From contig JALHQW010000032.1 in NCBI GenBank assembly GCA_022841745.1, forward strand, positions 1 to 64,000: a stretch of DNA of 64,000 bases. Direction: 5' to 3'. The notes beneath the pieces are model-generated. The model saw only the letters and a program-made list of their open reading frames with translations. It searched no databases and had not been told where the DNA came from. A program made the position numbers and the translations under genes. Below, one piece after another: positions 1 to 8,518 of this stretch. Source of the DNA: Saprospiraceae bacterium (lineage in GTDB: Bacteria > Bacteroidota > Bacteroidia > Chitinophagales > Saprospiraceae). The stretch's first letter is position 1; each line of letters opens with the position of its first letter.

Positions 1-114
1 ATGTAATCTGATTCTGTCAAGTGTAAACAATCATTTTAAAAGGCAAAAAATACGGACTCTTTGGAAATTGCAGCCTTTTTTTGACACTTTTACAAATTTA
101 CCCCGGCTGTATAG

Positions 115-414
115 TTACCTCTCTCTAAATCTATCACTATACCTTCCATCAAAAAACGACTCCCAGATTAGGCTGCCTGTGCTGTCGTATTGCTGTGTTA
201 GGATTGCCGAGGAGTAAAACGAGTTCATGGTCGGGCTTGGGGCAGCCCCACAGAGGTAAACGTTTTCTGCTTCATCAGTAATTATTTTGTCATACTCCAA
301 TGACGATGGGCCAAAGCAGGGGTACTCCACAAGCCATTCGAATTGGAGGGGCTGGGCAGTGGCAGCAAGGGGAATCAGGGCCAATAACGCTAGTAAGTAT
401 TGTTTGAAAATCAT
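115..414 (-). pseudogene. Truncated secreted beta-propeller-repeat-like protein (N-terminal fragment)
   Basis: The 99-residue product starts with a good signal peptide (MIFKQYLLALLALIPLAATAQ). It continues with text typical of SBBP-type beta-propeller repeats, for example IITDEAENVYLCG and QQYDSTGSLIWESFFDG. Such proteins normally run for several hundred residues and end in a T9SS signal; this one stops after a single repeat, so I read it as the remnant of a longer gene. Its ATG at 414 overlaps the TGA (413-411) that closes the shifted reading frame of the upstream metalloprotease, an ATGA junction that would allow translational coupling. The 114 bases beyond its stop contain nothing I recognise. 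It could instead be a genuinely short secreted protein. Confidence 0.45.
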
Positions 415-533
415 GGGTTTTTAATTTGGTTTTTGAATTCTATGTCGAACTGGTAGGCGGCGATGTCCTCAAAATCGTCCACCTTGAACTCATAGGAAGA
501 TGTCCCATTGGACACCTTTTTGACTATAGTTAC
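411..533 (-). pseudogene. Frame-shifted cohesin-like remainder of the metalloprotease gene
   Basis: Read in the -1/+2 frame, the DNA after the metalloprotease stop gives ILVTIVKKVSNG followed by SYEFKVDDFEDIAAYQFDIE and then a TGA at 413-411. This matches the start of the cohesin-like domain that follows the dockerin in the 2463/2503-aa proteins (EYTVEFKATDFNVSGYQFSM). The shift falls in or near the seven-G run at 555-561. The domain is itself cut short after about 35 residues, where the next ORF begins, so a deletion of the rest of the cohesin and T9SS signal is also likely. Confidence 0.55.
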
Positions 534-2230
534 CAATATTGGATGCCCTCGGATGGGGGGGTGCCGTTGAAGCCATTGATGGTGGCACCCTCGTTGACAT
601 CGCCCAATTTTACGGCATCGAATCCTATCCTGTCGGGAATCATATTGTAGTGGGCGCTGCTGCCATCAAGGTTTGCATATTGGAAAGGATTGTCGGTGGT
701 TGGCAAATGATCACCGTCAAAATCCTGGGGATAGTTGAGGGTGACGGACCCCCGGATGAACCGCCAAGGCTGTGTGGCGTTCGGGAAAGTTGAGTTCATC
801 CCCAAGATTAGTTTCCTAATCAAGACCATGTCGTAGTTAGTAACCGAATTGGAAAAGTTGACGTCGGCTGCAACTTGGTCATACCCATCCATGTATTCGT
901 AGTGATTGATATGCTTTAGGATGGTTACCAAATCTAAAGTGGAGACTCCATTCATCCAGTCCGCATTGGTATAGCTGAAATCAGTGTTGGAGCCAAATTT
1001 TGTCACCTTGCTTTTTGTTACGGTGAAGCTACCTGTTGTATTAGGCTGCAGGATGCCACTGAAATCCCCATTGGGCATGGTGAGTGCCTTTGCGACCAAA
1101 CCTGCTCCTAAACTGGTCTGCGAAAACTCGATGGCCACCCGGTTCAGGCCAATGCTGGTGCCCTTGTATTCTACCCGGTCGTCCATGTTGCCGCACCAAA
1201 GGGGCTTGAACTGATTCATGCGCTGGTCTTCCCAAGTGTCCCAGACCACATCCAACTGGCCGTCGGTAAATTCTGACCTGCAACTCCTATAGCTCATGAT
1301 GTTCTTGCCAAGTATGTTATTGGGGTCGTTAAGGAACATGCCGTTGTAGTCCTTGTAGGTGCCGGCAATATTGCACCCATTTTCGGCACAGCCCGGGTAG
1401 TGAATCTGGTCGTCCGGATTGCAATCGGCTGGCGTGTCGCCGATTAGGTCGCCTCCACGAGGGTCGCCAGGGTTGTTAAAACCTGGGCCATAGTGGTTGG
1501 GTTTCTTATAGGTTTGGCTATTGTCTTGAGCACGGATTACCAACTCCCTTGGAATTGCATCGGGGTTATATGGGTGGTCTGGTTGGCTTGTATAATTTAA
1601 CGGATCCGTCGGTACATTATAAGCTGCTGGATACCCGAATGTATGTATCAACCCCATGTTATGCCCCAGTTCATGTGCAGTGGAGCCAAAGGGGAAGGAG
1701 TATTGTTGCTTCATGTAGATATTGTTGTTGACACCAGGCGACCAAGGGAAGGTGGCGCTTGGGTTGCCGGGCGAGTTGTCAATGTACATATTGATTGCCC
1801 AAGGTGAGTAGGCGTAGTTGGCCACCATCAGAGGGTTGCTATAAATCGTGGTGTTGTGGACGAAATTGATCTTGCCACACCTGATGAAATTGATGGTGTA
1901 GTTGGAATTGGTGGAGTAGGCCGCACTTATCTCAACCAGCCTTGCATCAACCGTAGTCTCGGTGATATAGTTTGGACTATTTGACGCTTGTCCATCGTCG
2001 GTTTTCACAACATAGACAATCACTGGTATTTCTGCTGTTGCTCCTGAATAATTGGGCCCGGGGCCGTAGTTGCGGATGTTGTTGGCGGCGGCTTTGTAGT
2101 CGTCAACGGTCATCACATTGTCGCAAACTTGCAATTGTTGGGCATAGGCCGCATTGACGAAATACGCCATTGCAAGGGCTACAAAGACAAATCTGCCCCC
2201 AAAATGGGGGGGGGTAAAACAGTTCTTCAT
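530..2230 (-). CDS. Secreted pappalysin-like (M43) metalloprotease with dockerin-like tail
   Basis: Predicted secreted zinc endopeptidase of 566 aa. I start at the ATG at 2230 because a signal peptide follows (VFVALAMAYFVNAAYAQ) and the longer upstream frame has no such character. The zinc motif HELGHNMGLIH lies at about residues 186-196 and the metzincin Met-turn NIMSY near 309-313; the Cys-containing segment between them fits the M43 pappalysin-like family. Residues ~427-490 form a dockerin-like pair (MNGVSTLDLVTILKHI, then AADVNFSNSVTNYDMVLIRK), followed by the linker containing VKLGDVN that is also seen in the giant secreted proteins of this window. The frame ends at 530, just after a run of seven G (555-561). 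In another frame the text continues as a cohesin-like domain to 411, so the gene is probably frameshifted. No T9SS signal remains in either frame. Confidence 0.8.
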   Translation of the reverse strand: MKNCFTPPHFGGRFVFVALAMAYFVNAAYAQQLQVCDNVMTVDDYKAAANNIRNYGPGPNYSGATAEIPVIVYVVKTDDGQASNSPNYITETTVDARLVEISAAYSTNSNYTINFIRCGKINFVHNTTIYSNPLMVANYAYSPWAINMYIDNSPGNPSATFPWSPGVNNNIYMKQQYSFPFGSTAHELGHNMGLIHTFGYPAAYNVPTDPLNYTSQPDHPYNPDAIPRELVIRAQDNSQTYKKPNHYGPGFNNPGDPRGGDLIGDTPADCNPDDQIHYPGCAENGCNIAGTYKDYNGMFLNDPNNILGKNIMSYRSCRSEFTDGQLDVVWDTWEDQRMNQFKPLWCGNMDDRVEYKGTSIGLNRVAIEFSQTSLGAGLVAKALTMPNGDFSGILQPNTTGSFTVTKSKVTKFGSNTDFSYTNADWMNGVSTLDLVTILKHINHYEYMDGYDQVAADVNFSNSVTNYDMVLIRKLILGMNSTFPNATQPWRFIRGSVTLNYPQDFDGDHLPTTDNPFQYANLDGSSAHYNMIPDRIGFDAVKLGDVNEGATINGFNGTPPSEGIQYW

Positions 2231-2400
2231 TGGAAATTGTGTTTGAAGGTGAAAGAAATTTGTTGGGCCAGTTCGGTTTTGAGCTGGATTAGTTCCAAAG
2301 GTATAGGAATATTTTGCAAAACAAAAAATACTCAGAATTTTTAACGTTGGATTGTCTGGAAAGAGACGGCACCTAGGTTGGCTTTCCAAAATTGGGCTAG

Positions 2401-2627
2401 GTCGGGAGGGTTGATAGTGAGGGTGTGACTCGAAGTCACGCCCTCCCTAAGCATTAGGTCGTTAGGGTTGGTAGTGAGGGTGTGACTCGAAGTCACGCCC
2501 TCCCTAAGCATTAGGTCGGGAGGGTTGATAGTGAGGGTGTGACTCGAAGTCACGCCCTCACTAAGCATTAGGTCGGGAGGGTTGATAGTGAGGGTGTGAC
2601 TCGAAGTCACGCCCTCCCTAAGCATCG
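2401..2627. repeat. Four-copy 57-bp tandem repeat with internal dyad
   Basis: The core TGTGACTCGAAGTCACGCCC recurs at 2424, 2481, 2538 and 2595, an exact 57-bp period. Each unit holds a hairpin: GAGGGTGTGACT, loop CGA, AGTCACGCCCTC, complementary except for one G-T pair. Copies differ by a few bases. Because 57 is a multiple of three, an open frame runs through it on the minus strand, but this has no protein character. It lies between the divergent metalloprotease gene and the rimP promoter. Confidence 0.85.
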
Positions 2628-2684
2628 CCGACCAATCCATTCGGTTCAATAGCTGCTGAATTTTTCCCTTATTTTTCAAGCCAA

Positions 2685-2715
2685 TTGGCAAATTCACCAA
2701 AACTGTTTACTTTTG
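2685..2715 (+). promoter_or_regulatory. Bacteroidota-type promoter upstream of rimP
   Basis: TTG at 2685-2687 and TACTTTTG at 2708-2715, 20 bases apart, match the known Bacteroidota -33 (TTTG/TTG) and -7 (TAnnTTTG) boxes. The expected start would be near 2720, giving a ~50-base leader before the rimP ATG at 2770. Confidence 0.5.
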
Positions 2716-2769
2716 CCCCGCTTATTGAAACCAAACGACAGAGGGAACAGAAGTTCCCTCTTTTACTTT

Positions 2770-3261
2770 ATGGCTGTAGATGCTTTTTTTGTCGAAGAAA
2801 AAATCCACCAACTGCTCGAAGCCAAGTTTGCGGAGGAAGGCTTTCAGGACTGCTTCTTGGTGGACTTCCACCTCAGTGCCACCAACAAACTGGAGGTGTT
2901 CGTGGATTGTGACAGCGGGCTGACGCTGGAAAAATGCAAGAAGCTCAGCCGTTACTTGGAGCACCACTTCGACGAGGCGGGCTGGCTCGGCGAGAGCTAC
3001 ACCTTGGAGGTTTCATCGCCCGGCTTGGGTCGGCCCTTAAAGCTCCAGCGCCAGTACCTGAAAAACATTGGCCGAAAGGTAGAGGTCACCTTGGCCGATG
3101 GCAGCATCAAAACCGGGCCACTTGTGGCCGCTAACGAAACTGGCTTCACCATCTCCGAAACGGTGACCGTGCTCGAAGGCAAGAAAAAGAAAAAACAGGA
3201 GGTTCAAACGGAACTTCAGTTCGATATAGTCAAAAAAACGATGATTGTCATCAGTTTTTAA
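2770..3261 (+). CDS. rimP: Ribosome maturation factor RimP
   Basis: Cytoplasmic assembly factor for the 30S subunit, 163 aa with the chosen start (MAVDAFFVEEKI). A longer frame opens upstream, but its first 19 residues overlap the promoter region and are not family-like. Family features are the N-terminal alpha/beta domain with EVFVDCDSGLTLEKCKKLSR and LEVSSPGLGRPLK (the conserved SPGLxRPL signature), followed by an SH3-like C-terminal domain (GRKVEVTLADG). It is the first gene of the classic rimP-nusA-infB cluster. The 219-bp gap to nusA contains decayed direct repeats of the GAGTTACGA / GAGTCACGAG kind (about 3262-3300 and 3400-3440) and nothing else I recognise. Confidence 0.93.
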   Translation: MAVDAFFVEEKIHQLLEAKFAEEGFQDCFLVDFHLSATNKLEVFVDCDSGLTLEKCKKLSRYLEHHFDEAGWLGESYTLEVSSPGLGRPLKLQRQYLKNIGRKVEVTLADGSIKTGPLVAANETGFTISETVTVLEGKKKKKQEVQTELQFDIVKKTMIVISF

Positions 3262-3480
3262 AGAGTTAGTTACGAGTTTTGAGTTGCGAGTTTCGAGTAG
3301 AGGCAAGGCAGTGGAATTGCACGTTTTGCCGAAAACTCAAGCCTGAACTGATTGCTTCGGACTTCTCAAAATTGGGTAAAACAGAACGGCTTAGTAGCTG
3401 GCGAATCACCAGTCACGAGTCACGAGTTACGAATCACCCCCATCACTCATCATTTATCATTCAGCATTTTTGAAAAAAGG

Positions 3481-4719
3481 ATGATCAGCTTAGTAGATAT
3501 CTTTTCCGATTTCAAGTCCAGCAAAAACATTGACCGTCCCACGATGGTGCGGGTGCTGGAAGACGTGTTCCGCACGTTGATCAAGAAAAAATTTGGCTCC
3601 GACGAGAACTTCAATGTCATCGTCAATACCCAGCAGGGCGACTTGGAGCTATGGCGGGTCCGGCAAATTGTGCCAGACGGCGAGGTGACGGACGACCGCA
3701 GCCAGGTTTCCATCTCAGAGGCACTGTCCATTGACGACAGCTACGAGATTGGCGAGGAGTGCTATGAACAGCTCTTCCTAGAAGATTTTGGCCGCCGCTC
3801 CATTCAAGCGGCCCGCCAGACGCTGATTTCGAGGATCATGGAATTGGAGAAGGACGATGTTTACCGCAAGTACGTGGAGCGTGTGGGCGACATGGTGGTG
3901 GGCGAGGTAAGCCAAATCATCAAAAAAGAATTCCTCATCGTGGACGATGCCACGGGGCACGAACTCCTTTTGCCGAAGCAAGAAACCATCAAGGGCGACT
4001 TCTTCCGCAAGGGCGACATGGTGCGCTGCATCATCAAGAACGTTGAAATGAAGAACAACACGCCCGTGGTAGTCGTGAGCCGTACGGAGAATTCCTTCCT
4101 CGAAAAGCTCCTCGAACAAGAGGTGCCTGAAATCGAGGACGGCATCATCGCCGTCAAGCGCATCGTCCGCCTTCCGGGCGAGCGAGCTAAGGTGGCTGTG
4201 GAGAGCTACGACGACCGGGTGGATCCCGTGGGCGCCTGTGTGGGCATGAAGGGTTCCCGTATCCACGGCATCGTGCGGGAGCTGCGCAACGAGAACATTG
4301 ACATCATCAATTTTACGAACAACGAGAGCCTTTTCATCCAGCGTGCCCTGACGCCCGCCAAGGTAACGAGCATTGACCTCGACTCCGCCAACAAGCGGGC
4401 CAGCGTCTATCTCGACCCCGACCAGGTGTCGCTTGCCATTGGCAAGGGCGGTACGAACATCAAGCTGGCCAGCAAGCTAACCGGCTTCGAGATTGACGTT
4501 TACCGCAACACCGACGGTCAAGAGATTGACGACGTTGACCTCGACGAATTTGCCGATGAAATCGAACCATGGGTCATCGAAGAACTCAAGCGCATTGGTT
4601 GCGATACTGCCCGAAGTGTGCTTGACCTGAGCTTTGATGAACTGGTACGCCGCACCGAGTTGGAAGAAGAAACGGTGCAAGAGGTGTTGAGTATCCTCGC
4701 TGCGGAGTTCGATGATTGA
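3481..4719 (+). CDS. nusA: Transcription termination/antitermination protein NusA
   Basis: RNA-polymerase-binding elongation factor that modulates pausing, termination and antitermination. The product is 412 aa from MISLVDIFSDFK; the frame stays open further upstream, but that text is repeat-derived. The order is the N-terminal polymerase-binding domain (about 1-125), an S1 RNA-binding domain (about 130-200, VGEVSQIIKKEF), KH1 with VGMKGSRIHGI near residue 252, and KH2 with LAIGKGGTNIKLASKLTG near 317-334. An acidic C-terminal extension of about 70 residues with a helix-hairpin-like segment (SFDELVRRTELEE) follows. Length and order fit Bacteroidota NusA. A strong terminator-like hairpin starts 11 bp after the stop, so infB, 268 bp downstream, may be transcribed partly on its own. 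Confidence 0.95.
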   Translation: MISLVDIFSDFKSSKNIDRPTMVRVLEDVFRTLIKKKFGSDENFNVIVNTQQGDLELWRVRQIVPDGEVTDDRSQVSISEALSIDDSYEIGEECYEQLFLEDFGRRSIQAARQTLISRIMELEKDDVYRKYVERVGDMVVGEVSQIIKKEFLIVDDATGHELLLPKQETIKGDFFRKGDMVRCIIKNVEMKNNTPVVVVSRTENSFLEKLLEQEVPEIEDGIIAVKRIVRLPGERAKVAVESYDDRVDPVGACVGMKGSRIHGIVRELRNENIDIINFTNNESLFIQRALTPAKVTSIDLDSANKRASVYLDPDQVSLAIGKGGTNIKLASKLTGFEIDVYRNTDGQEIDDVDLDEFADEIEPWVIEELKRIGCDTARSVLDLSFDELVRRTELEEETVQEVLSILAAEFDD

Positions 4720-4730
4720 TTTGAATTAGC

Positions 4731-4761
4731 TTGTTCGTTGCGCCACGGGCGCAACGAACAA
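4731..4761 (+). terminator. Hairpin terminator after nusA
   Basis: TTGTTCGTTGCGCC, loop ACG, GGCGCAACGAACAA: a perfect 14-bp stem 11 bp past the nusA stop. The downstream T tract is short (ATTTC), so termination may be partial, or the hairpin may be an mRNA processing or stability element. Confidence 0.55.
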
Positions 4762-4783
4762 TTTCAGCAACTACTTAGCAGGG

Positions 4784-4824
4784 GTGTTTTTATGGGAAAA
4801 TTGAAAATTTTTCCATAAAGACAC
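4784..4824. repeat. Second inverted repeat in the nusA-infB gap
   Basis: GTGTTTTTATGGGAAAA and TTTTTCCATAAAGACAC are inverted copies (17 positions, two mismatches) around a seven-base loop. It is AT-rich and placed midway between nusA and infB. Confidence 0.6.
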
Positions 4825-4834
4825 CCAAAGGCAT

Positions 4835-4871
4835 GGGAGGGGAAAGAAAAATTTCATTTTTCTCTCCCCTC
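4835..4871. repeat. Third inverted repeat in the nusA-infB gap
   Basis: GGGAGGGGAAAGAAAAAT and ATTTTTCTCTCCCCTCCC pair over 18 positions with one mismatch and almost no loop. Together with the two hairpins before it this gives three consecutive structures in 140 bp upstream of infB. Confidence 0.6.
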
Positions 4872-4987
4872 CCAAGTCCACCTAAATAGTTGTCTATCAC
4901 CCAATTGTGGAACCAAAAAGACAAGCCCTTTCGTTGCTTCCGCCGATGCAAAAAAGGGCCAACAAGTCCGTACTTATTTTTTATTGA

Positions 4988-7900
4988 ATGGATAAACGCT
5001 TAGTAAAAATAGCGCAGGAGCTGAATGTGGGTACACAGACGATAGTGGATTTCCTTGCTACCAAGGGACACCACATCGAAAACAAGCCAACCTCCAAGGT
5101 CACGGAGGAGATGGAATCCATATTGCTCAAGGAGTACCAGAAGGACATGGCCGAGAAGGTGAAAGCCGACTCCATGACCATTGGTGTGCGCCCTCCCCTC
5201 ATCAAGAAGGAGCCACTCGCCCCGCTGCTAAAGCGGGAACCACTTGCTCCTCCAGCCCCGTTGGCACCACCACCTGTCAAGAAGGAGGATTTGTTGCCGA
5301 AAACCCCAGTGGCTCCTGCGCCGCCTGAACCGGTGGTTGCCCCTGCCCCAATTGTTGAGCCAGCCCCTCCGCCACCTCCAGTGGTAGAAACCCCCGCCCC
5401 AATTGAAGAGCCAGCAAGGCCACAAGTCGGCGGACTTGTGATCAAGGGTAAAATCGAGCTTGACAGCAAGGGAATGCCCGTCAGGCCCAAGAAAGAAGAG
5501 CCAAAGCCTGAACCAAAGCAGGCACCCAAAGTGGAGTCGTCACCAGCGCCTGAGCAGGCTCCCAAGCCAAGCGAAAGCGTGGCGAAAAAGCCAGTTGCTG
5601 CCCCAGATGCGGATGACAAGCCAGGTACGACGCCTGAGAAGCCAGTTGAACCTACTCCGGAAGCAGTGCTTCCTCCAGCCGAAGGCTCACCTGACGCCGC
5701 TGATGACGACCTCGTGAGGATGAACACCCCTGAGCTAAGGGGCTTGAAGATCCTTGGTAAAATTGATATCGAAAAACGCCGGGAGCCAGCCCCCAAACCA
5801 GCTGCGAGGGGTGGTGACAACCGTGGTGCAGGTGGTAACCGTGGTGGTGACAACCGTGGTGGTGACAACCGTGGCGGTGACAACCGTGGCGGTAATCGTG
5901 GCGGCGACAACCGTGGCCCCGGCGGTGACCGTTCCGGTGCACAACCTCGTCCAGATGGCAATCGGCCAAGGCCAGTTGCTTCCTCTACCGAAGGTGGCCA
6001 GGCAGGAGGCGCCAACAGTGCCGATGCTCGGCACAAGCGCAAACGCAAAAAAGTTGCCCCGCAAACAACCCAGCCCCAGCAAGGTACCCCGAATCAATCG
6101 CAGGGTACGGGTACTGGTGACCGCAGGCGCAGGGGCGGCGAGCCAGTAAGGGAGGTTTCCGGCAAGGAAGCCGAAGACCAAATCCGTAGGACAATGGCCT
6201 CCCTCTCAGGGGCAGGCAAGAAGAAGCGCCAAAAAATGCGCCGTGAAACCCGTGAGCGCATCCGTGAAAAACAGGAGCTACGGGACATGGAGGGCCAATC
6301 CGACAAGCTGGAAGTAACCGAGTTCGTAACGGTACAAGAGCTTGCGAACATGATGGACGTACCAGCCACACAGGTCATCATGACTTGTATGAGCCTCGGT
6401 GTGTTCGTGTCCATCAACCAGCGCCTGGATGCAGAACTCATCGAATTGGTGGCCAGCGAATTTGGCCACCAGGTGCAGTTCATCAGCGTAGAAGACCAAA
6501 CTGATTTTGAAGACGAGGAAGAGGATGCAGTAGAAGACCTAAAGCCACGTGCCCCCATCGTTACCGTGATGGGCCACGTTGACCACGGTAAGACTTCTTT
6601 GCTCGACTATATCCGCAAGGCAAATGTCGTTTCCGGCGAAGCGGGAGGTATCACCCAGCACATCGGTGCTTATGAGGTGAACGTCAATAACCGCTCCATC
6701 ACCTTCCTCGATACACCGGGCCACGAGGCGTTCACCGCCATGCGTGCAAGGGGTACCAAGGTGACGGACATTGCCATTATCGTGGTGGCTGCCGATGACA
6801 ACGTGATGCCTCAAACCAAGGAGGCCATCAGCCACGCCCAGGCAGCCAATGTGCCGATGGTCTTTGCCTTCAACAAAATTGATAAAGCCGGTGCCGACCC
6901 CGGTCGCATCAAGCAAGAACTGGCCAGCATGAACATCCTCATCGAAGAATGGGGCGGTGTTCACCAAAGCCAGGAAATATCTGCCAAAACAGGCTTGGGT
7001 ATTCCAGAGCTGCTTGAAAAAGTGGTGCTTGTGGCCGATATGGCCGACCTCAAGGCGAACCCTGACCGCAACGCAATTGGTACGGTGCTGGAAGCCTCGC
7101 TAGACAAAGGCAAGGGCTATGTGGCCAAAATGCTCGTCCAAAACGGTACGCTCCGCGTTGGCGGTTCGATGGTGGCTGGCGAGTATTCCGGCAAGGTGAA
7201 GGCCATGTTCAACGAACGGGGCCAAAAAGTAACCGATGCTGGCCCATCTGCCCCTGTACTCGTGCTTGGCCTCGGTGGCGCACCCACAGCGGGCGAGCGT
7301 TTTAAAATCATGGACGACGACTCGGAGGCCCGCCAATTGGCCTCCAAGCGGGCGCAAATCAACCGAGAGCAAGCCACCCGTGCCACCAAGCGTATCAGCC
7401 TTGACGAAATCGGACGCCGCTTGGCGCTCGGCACCTTCAAGGAGCTTAACCTCATCGTCAAGGGCGACGTGGACGGCTCTGTGGAGGCACTTTCCGACTC
7501 GCTGCTCAAGCTATCGCTCGAAACGGTCAACGTCAACGTCATCCACAAGGCTGTCGGTCAGATTGTCGAATCCGACGTACTGCTGGCCTCCGCCTCCGAT
7601 GCCATCATCATCGGCTTCCAGGTGCGCCCATCCGTATCTGCCCGAAAGCTGGCCGAGCGGGAAGGCGTGGAAATCAAGATGTACTCTATCATCTACGAAG
7701 CCATCGAGGAAATCAAGCTGGCCATCGAGGGCCTCTTGGAGCCTACGAAAGAGGAGAAAATCGTGGCCAACGTGGAGATCCGGGAAGTTTACAAAATCAG
7801 CAAGGTGGGCACCGTCGCAGGTTGCTACGTGCTGGATGGCAAGCTCACCCGCAACACCCATATCCGGGTGGTCAGGGATGGTATCGTTATCTTCCCGACA

Positions 7901-8074
7901 AGGGAAGGTGCCAACGGAAGGCTCGGCTCGCTTAAGCGTGTGAAAGAAGACGTGAAGGAGGTCAAGTCGGGCATGGAATGTGGTATCACCATTGACAACT
8001 TCAATGACATCAAGGCCGGCGACATCATTGAAGGCTACGAAATCACCGAAGTTAAGCAGAAATACGGAGGGTAA
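4988..8074 (+). CDS. infB: Translation initiation factor IF-2
   Basis: GTPase that places fMet-tRNA on the 30S subunit and promotes subunit joining; 1028 aa, in the usual range for Bacteroidota IF-2. The N-terminal IF2_N-like module ([14 protein letters not shown]) is followed by a long low-complexity linker: Pro/Ala/Lys/Glu-rich to about residue 240, then a GGDNRG-type Gly/Arg repeat near 276-315, and a second IF2_N region before residue 500. The G domain has G1 GHVDHGKT (529-536), G3 DTPGHEAF and G4 NKID, then domains II-IV to the C-terminus ([12 protein letters not shown]). The repetitive GGTGACAACCGTGG stretch could be length-variable. A 9-bp hairpin follows the stop. Confidence 0.96.
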   Translation: MDKRLVKIAQELNVGTQTIVDFLATKGHHIENKPTSKVTEEMESILLKEYQKDMAEKVKADSMTIGVRPPLIKKEPLAPLLKREPLAPPAPLAPPPVKKEDLLPKTPVAPAPPEPVVAPAPIVEPAPPPPPVVETPAPIEEPARPQVGGLVIKGKIELDSKGMPVRPKKEEPKPEPKQAPKVESSPAPEQAPKPSESVAKKPVAAPDADDKPGTTPEKPVEPTPEAVLPPAEGSPDAADDDLVRMNTPELRGLKILGKIDIEKRREPAPKPAARGGDNRGAGGNRGGDNRGGDNRGGDNRGGNRGGDNRGPGGDRSGAQPRPDGNRPRPVASSTEGGQAGGANSADARHKRKRKKVAPQTTQPQQGTPNQSQGTGTGDRRRRGGEPVREVSGKEAEDQIRRTMASLSGAGKKKRQKMRRETRERIREKQELRDMEGQSDKLEVTEFVTVQELANMMDVPATQVIMTCMSLGVFVSINQRLDAELIELVASEFGHQVQFISVEDQTDFEDEEEDAVEDLKPRAPIVTVMGHVDHGKTSLLDYIRKANVVSGEAGGITQHIGAYEVNVNNRSITFLDTPGHEAFTAMRARGTKVTDIAIIVVAADDNVMPQTKEAISHAQAANVPMVFAFNKIDKAGADPGRIKQELASMNILIEEWGGVHQSQEISAKTGLGIPELLEKVVLVADMADLKANPDRNAIGTVLEASLDKGKGYVAKMLVQNGTLRVGGSMVAGEYSGKVKAMFNERGQKVTDAGPSAPVLVLGLGGAPTAGERFKIMDDDSEARQLASKRAQINREQATRATKRISLDEIGRRLALGTFKELNLIVKGDVDGSVEALSDSLLKLSLETVNVNVIHKAVGQIVESDVLLASASDAIIIGFQVRPSVSARKLAEREGVEIKMYSIIYEAIEEIKLAIEGLLEPTKEEKIVANVEIREVYKISKVGTVAGCYVLDGKLTRNTHIRVVRDGIVIFPTREGANGRLGSLKRVKEDVKEVKSGMECGITIDNFNDIKAGDIIEGYEITEVKQKYGG

Positions 8075-8091
8075 GACGTAGTTTTTGCCAT

Positions 8092-8121
8092 GAGACAACC
8101 TATCTGGAAATGGGTTGTTTC
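8092..8121 (+). terminator. Possible terminator after infB
   Basis: GAGACAACC and GGTTGTTTC pair over nine positions (one mismatch) around a 12-base loop, 18 bp past the infB stop. There is no strong T tract. Confidence 0.35.
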
Positions 8122-8311
8122 AATTGGAAGGACTGGGATTTGATTTAAGATATAAGATTTAAGACTTGAGTTTTGGGGAGTCGAACATACCGTCAAAAAC
8201 TGGTGCTTTGCCAATTAGCTCCACCCTAATAAATCATATATCTGAAATCATAAATCATATATCTGAAATCAAATCCTTACTTCCACAAGGTTTCAAAGCA
8301 ATCCTTTTTCC

Positions 8312-8515
8312 ATGGAATTCCTTCAACTTCTCCTACCCATCTTCGCCCTTGTCGGCATTGCGTTCGTGCTGATGAGCGTTGGCTATATCTTCAAAAAGCG
8401 GGAATTCAGGGGTTCCTGCGCCTCCAACAATCCCATGCTGGCCGATAAGTTCGGCTCTTGCTCCGTTTGTGGAAAGACAGCGGAGGAGGCTTGCAAGATG
8501 CCAGAAAAACATTGA
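8312..8515 (+). CDS. Small NqrM-like (DUF539-type) membrane protein
   Basis: 67 aa: one hydrophobic helix (about 4-26, LQLLLPIFALVGIAFVLMSV), then GYIFKKREFRGSC and a Cys-rich tail with Cys36, Cys50, Cys53 and Cys61. This layout (N-terminal membrane helix, GYIFK.. followed by GSC and a four-cysteine tail) is that of NqrM, the small protein needed to mature the Na+-translocating NADH:quinone reductase, probably by iron delivery. No nqr genes lie nearby in this window. The gene is convergent with the next one, with 3 bp between the stops. The preceding 237 bp are AT-rich with short ATATCTGAAATCA direct repeats (about 8238-8270). Assignment is by motif resemblance only. Confidence 0.55.
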   Translation: MEFLQLLLPIFALVGIAFVLMSVGYIFKKREFRGSCASNNPMLADKFGSCSVCGKTAEEACKMPEKH

Positions 8516-8518
8516 GCT

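Noticed and set aside
2341-2700. 119-codon minus-strand ORF
   Set aside because: It consists mainly of the translated 57-bp repeat and overlaps the rimP promoter side.
4981-6048. 355-codon antisense ORF in infB (Pro/Ser/Gly-rich)
   Set aside because: Shadow of the Pro/Ala/Gly-rich IF-2 linker.
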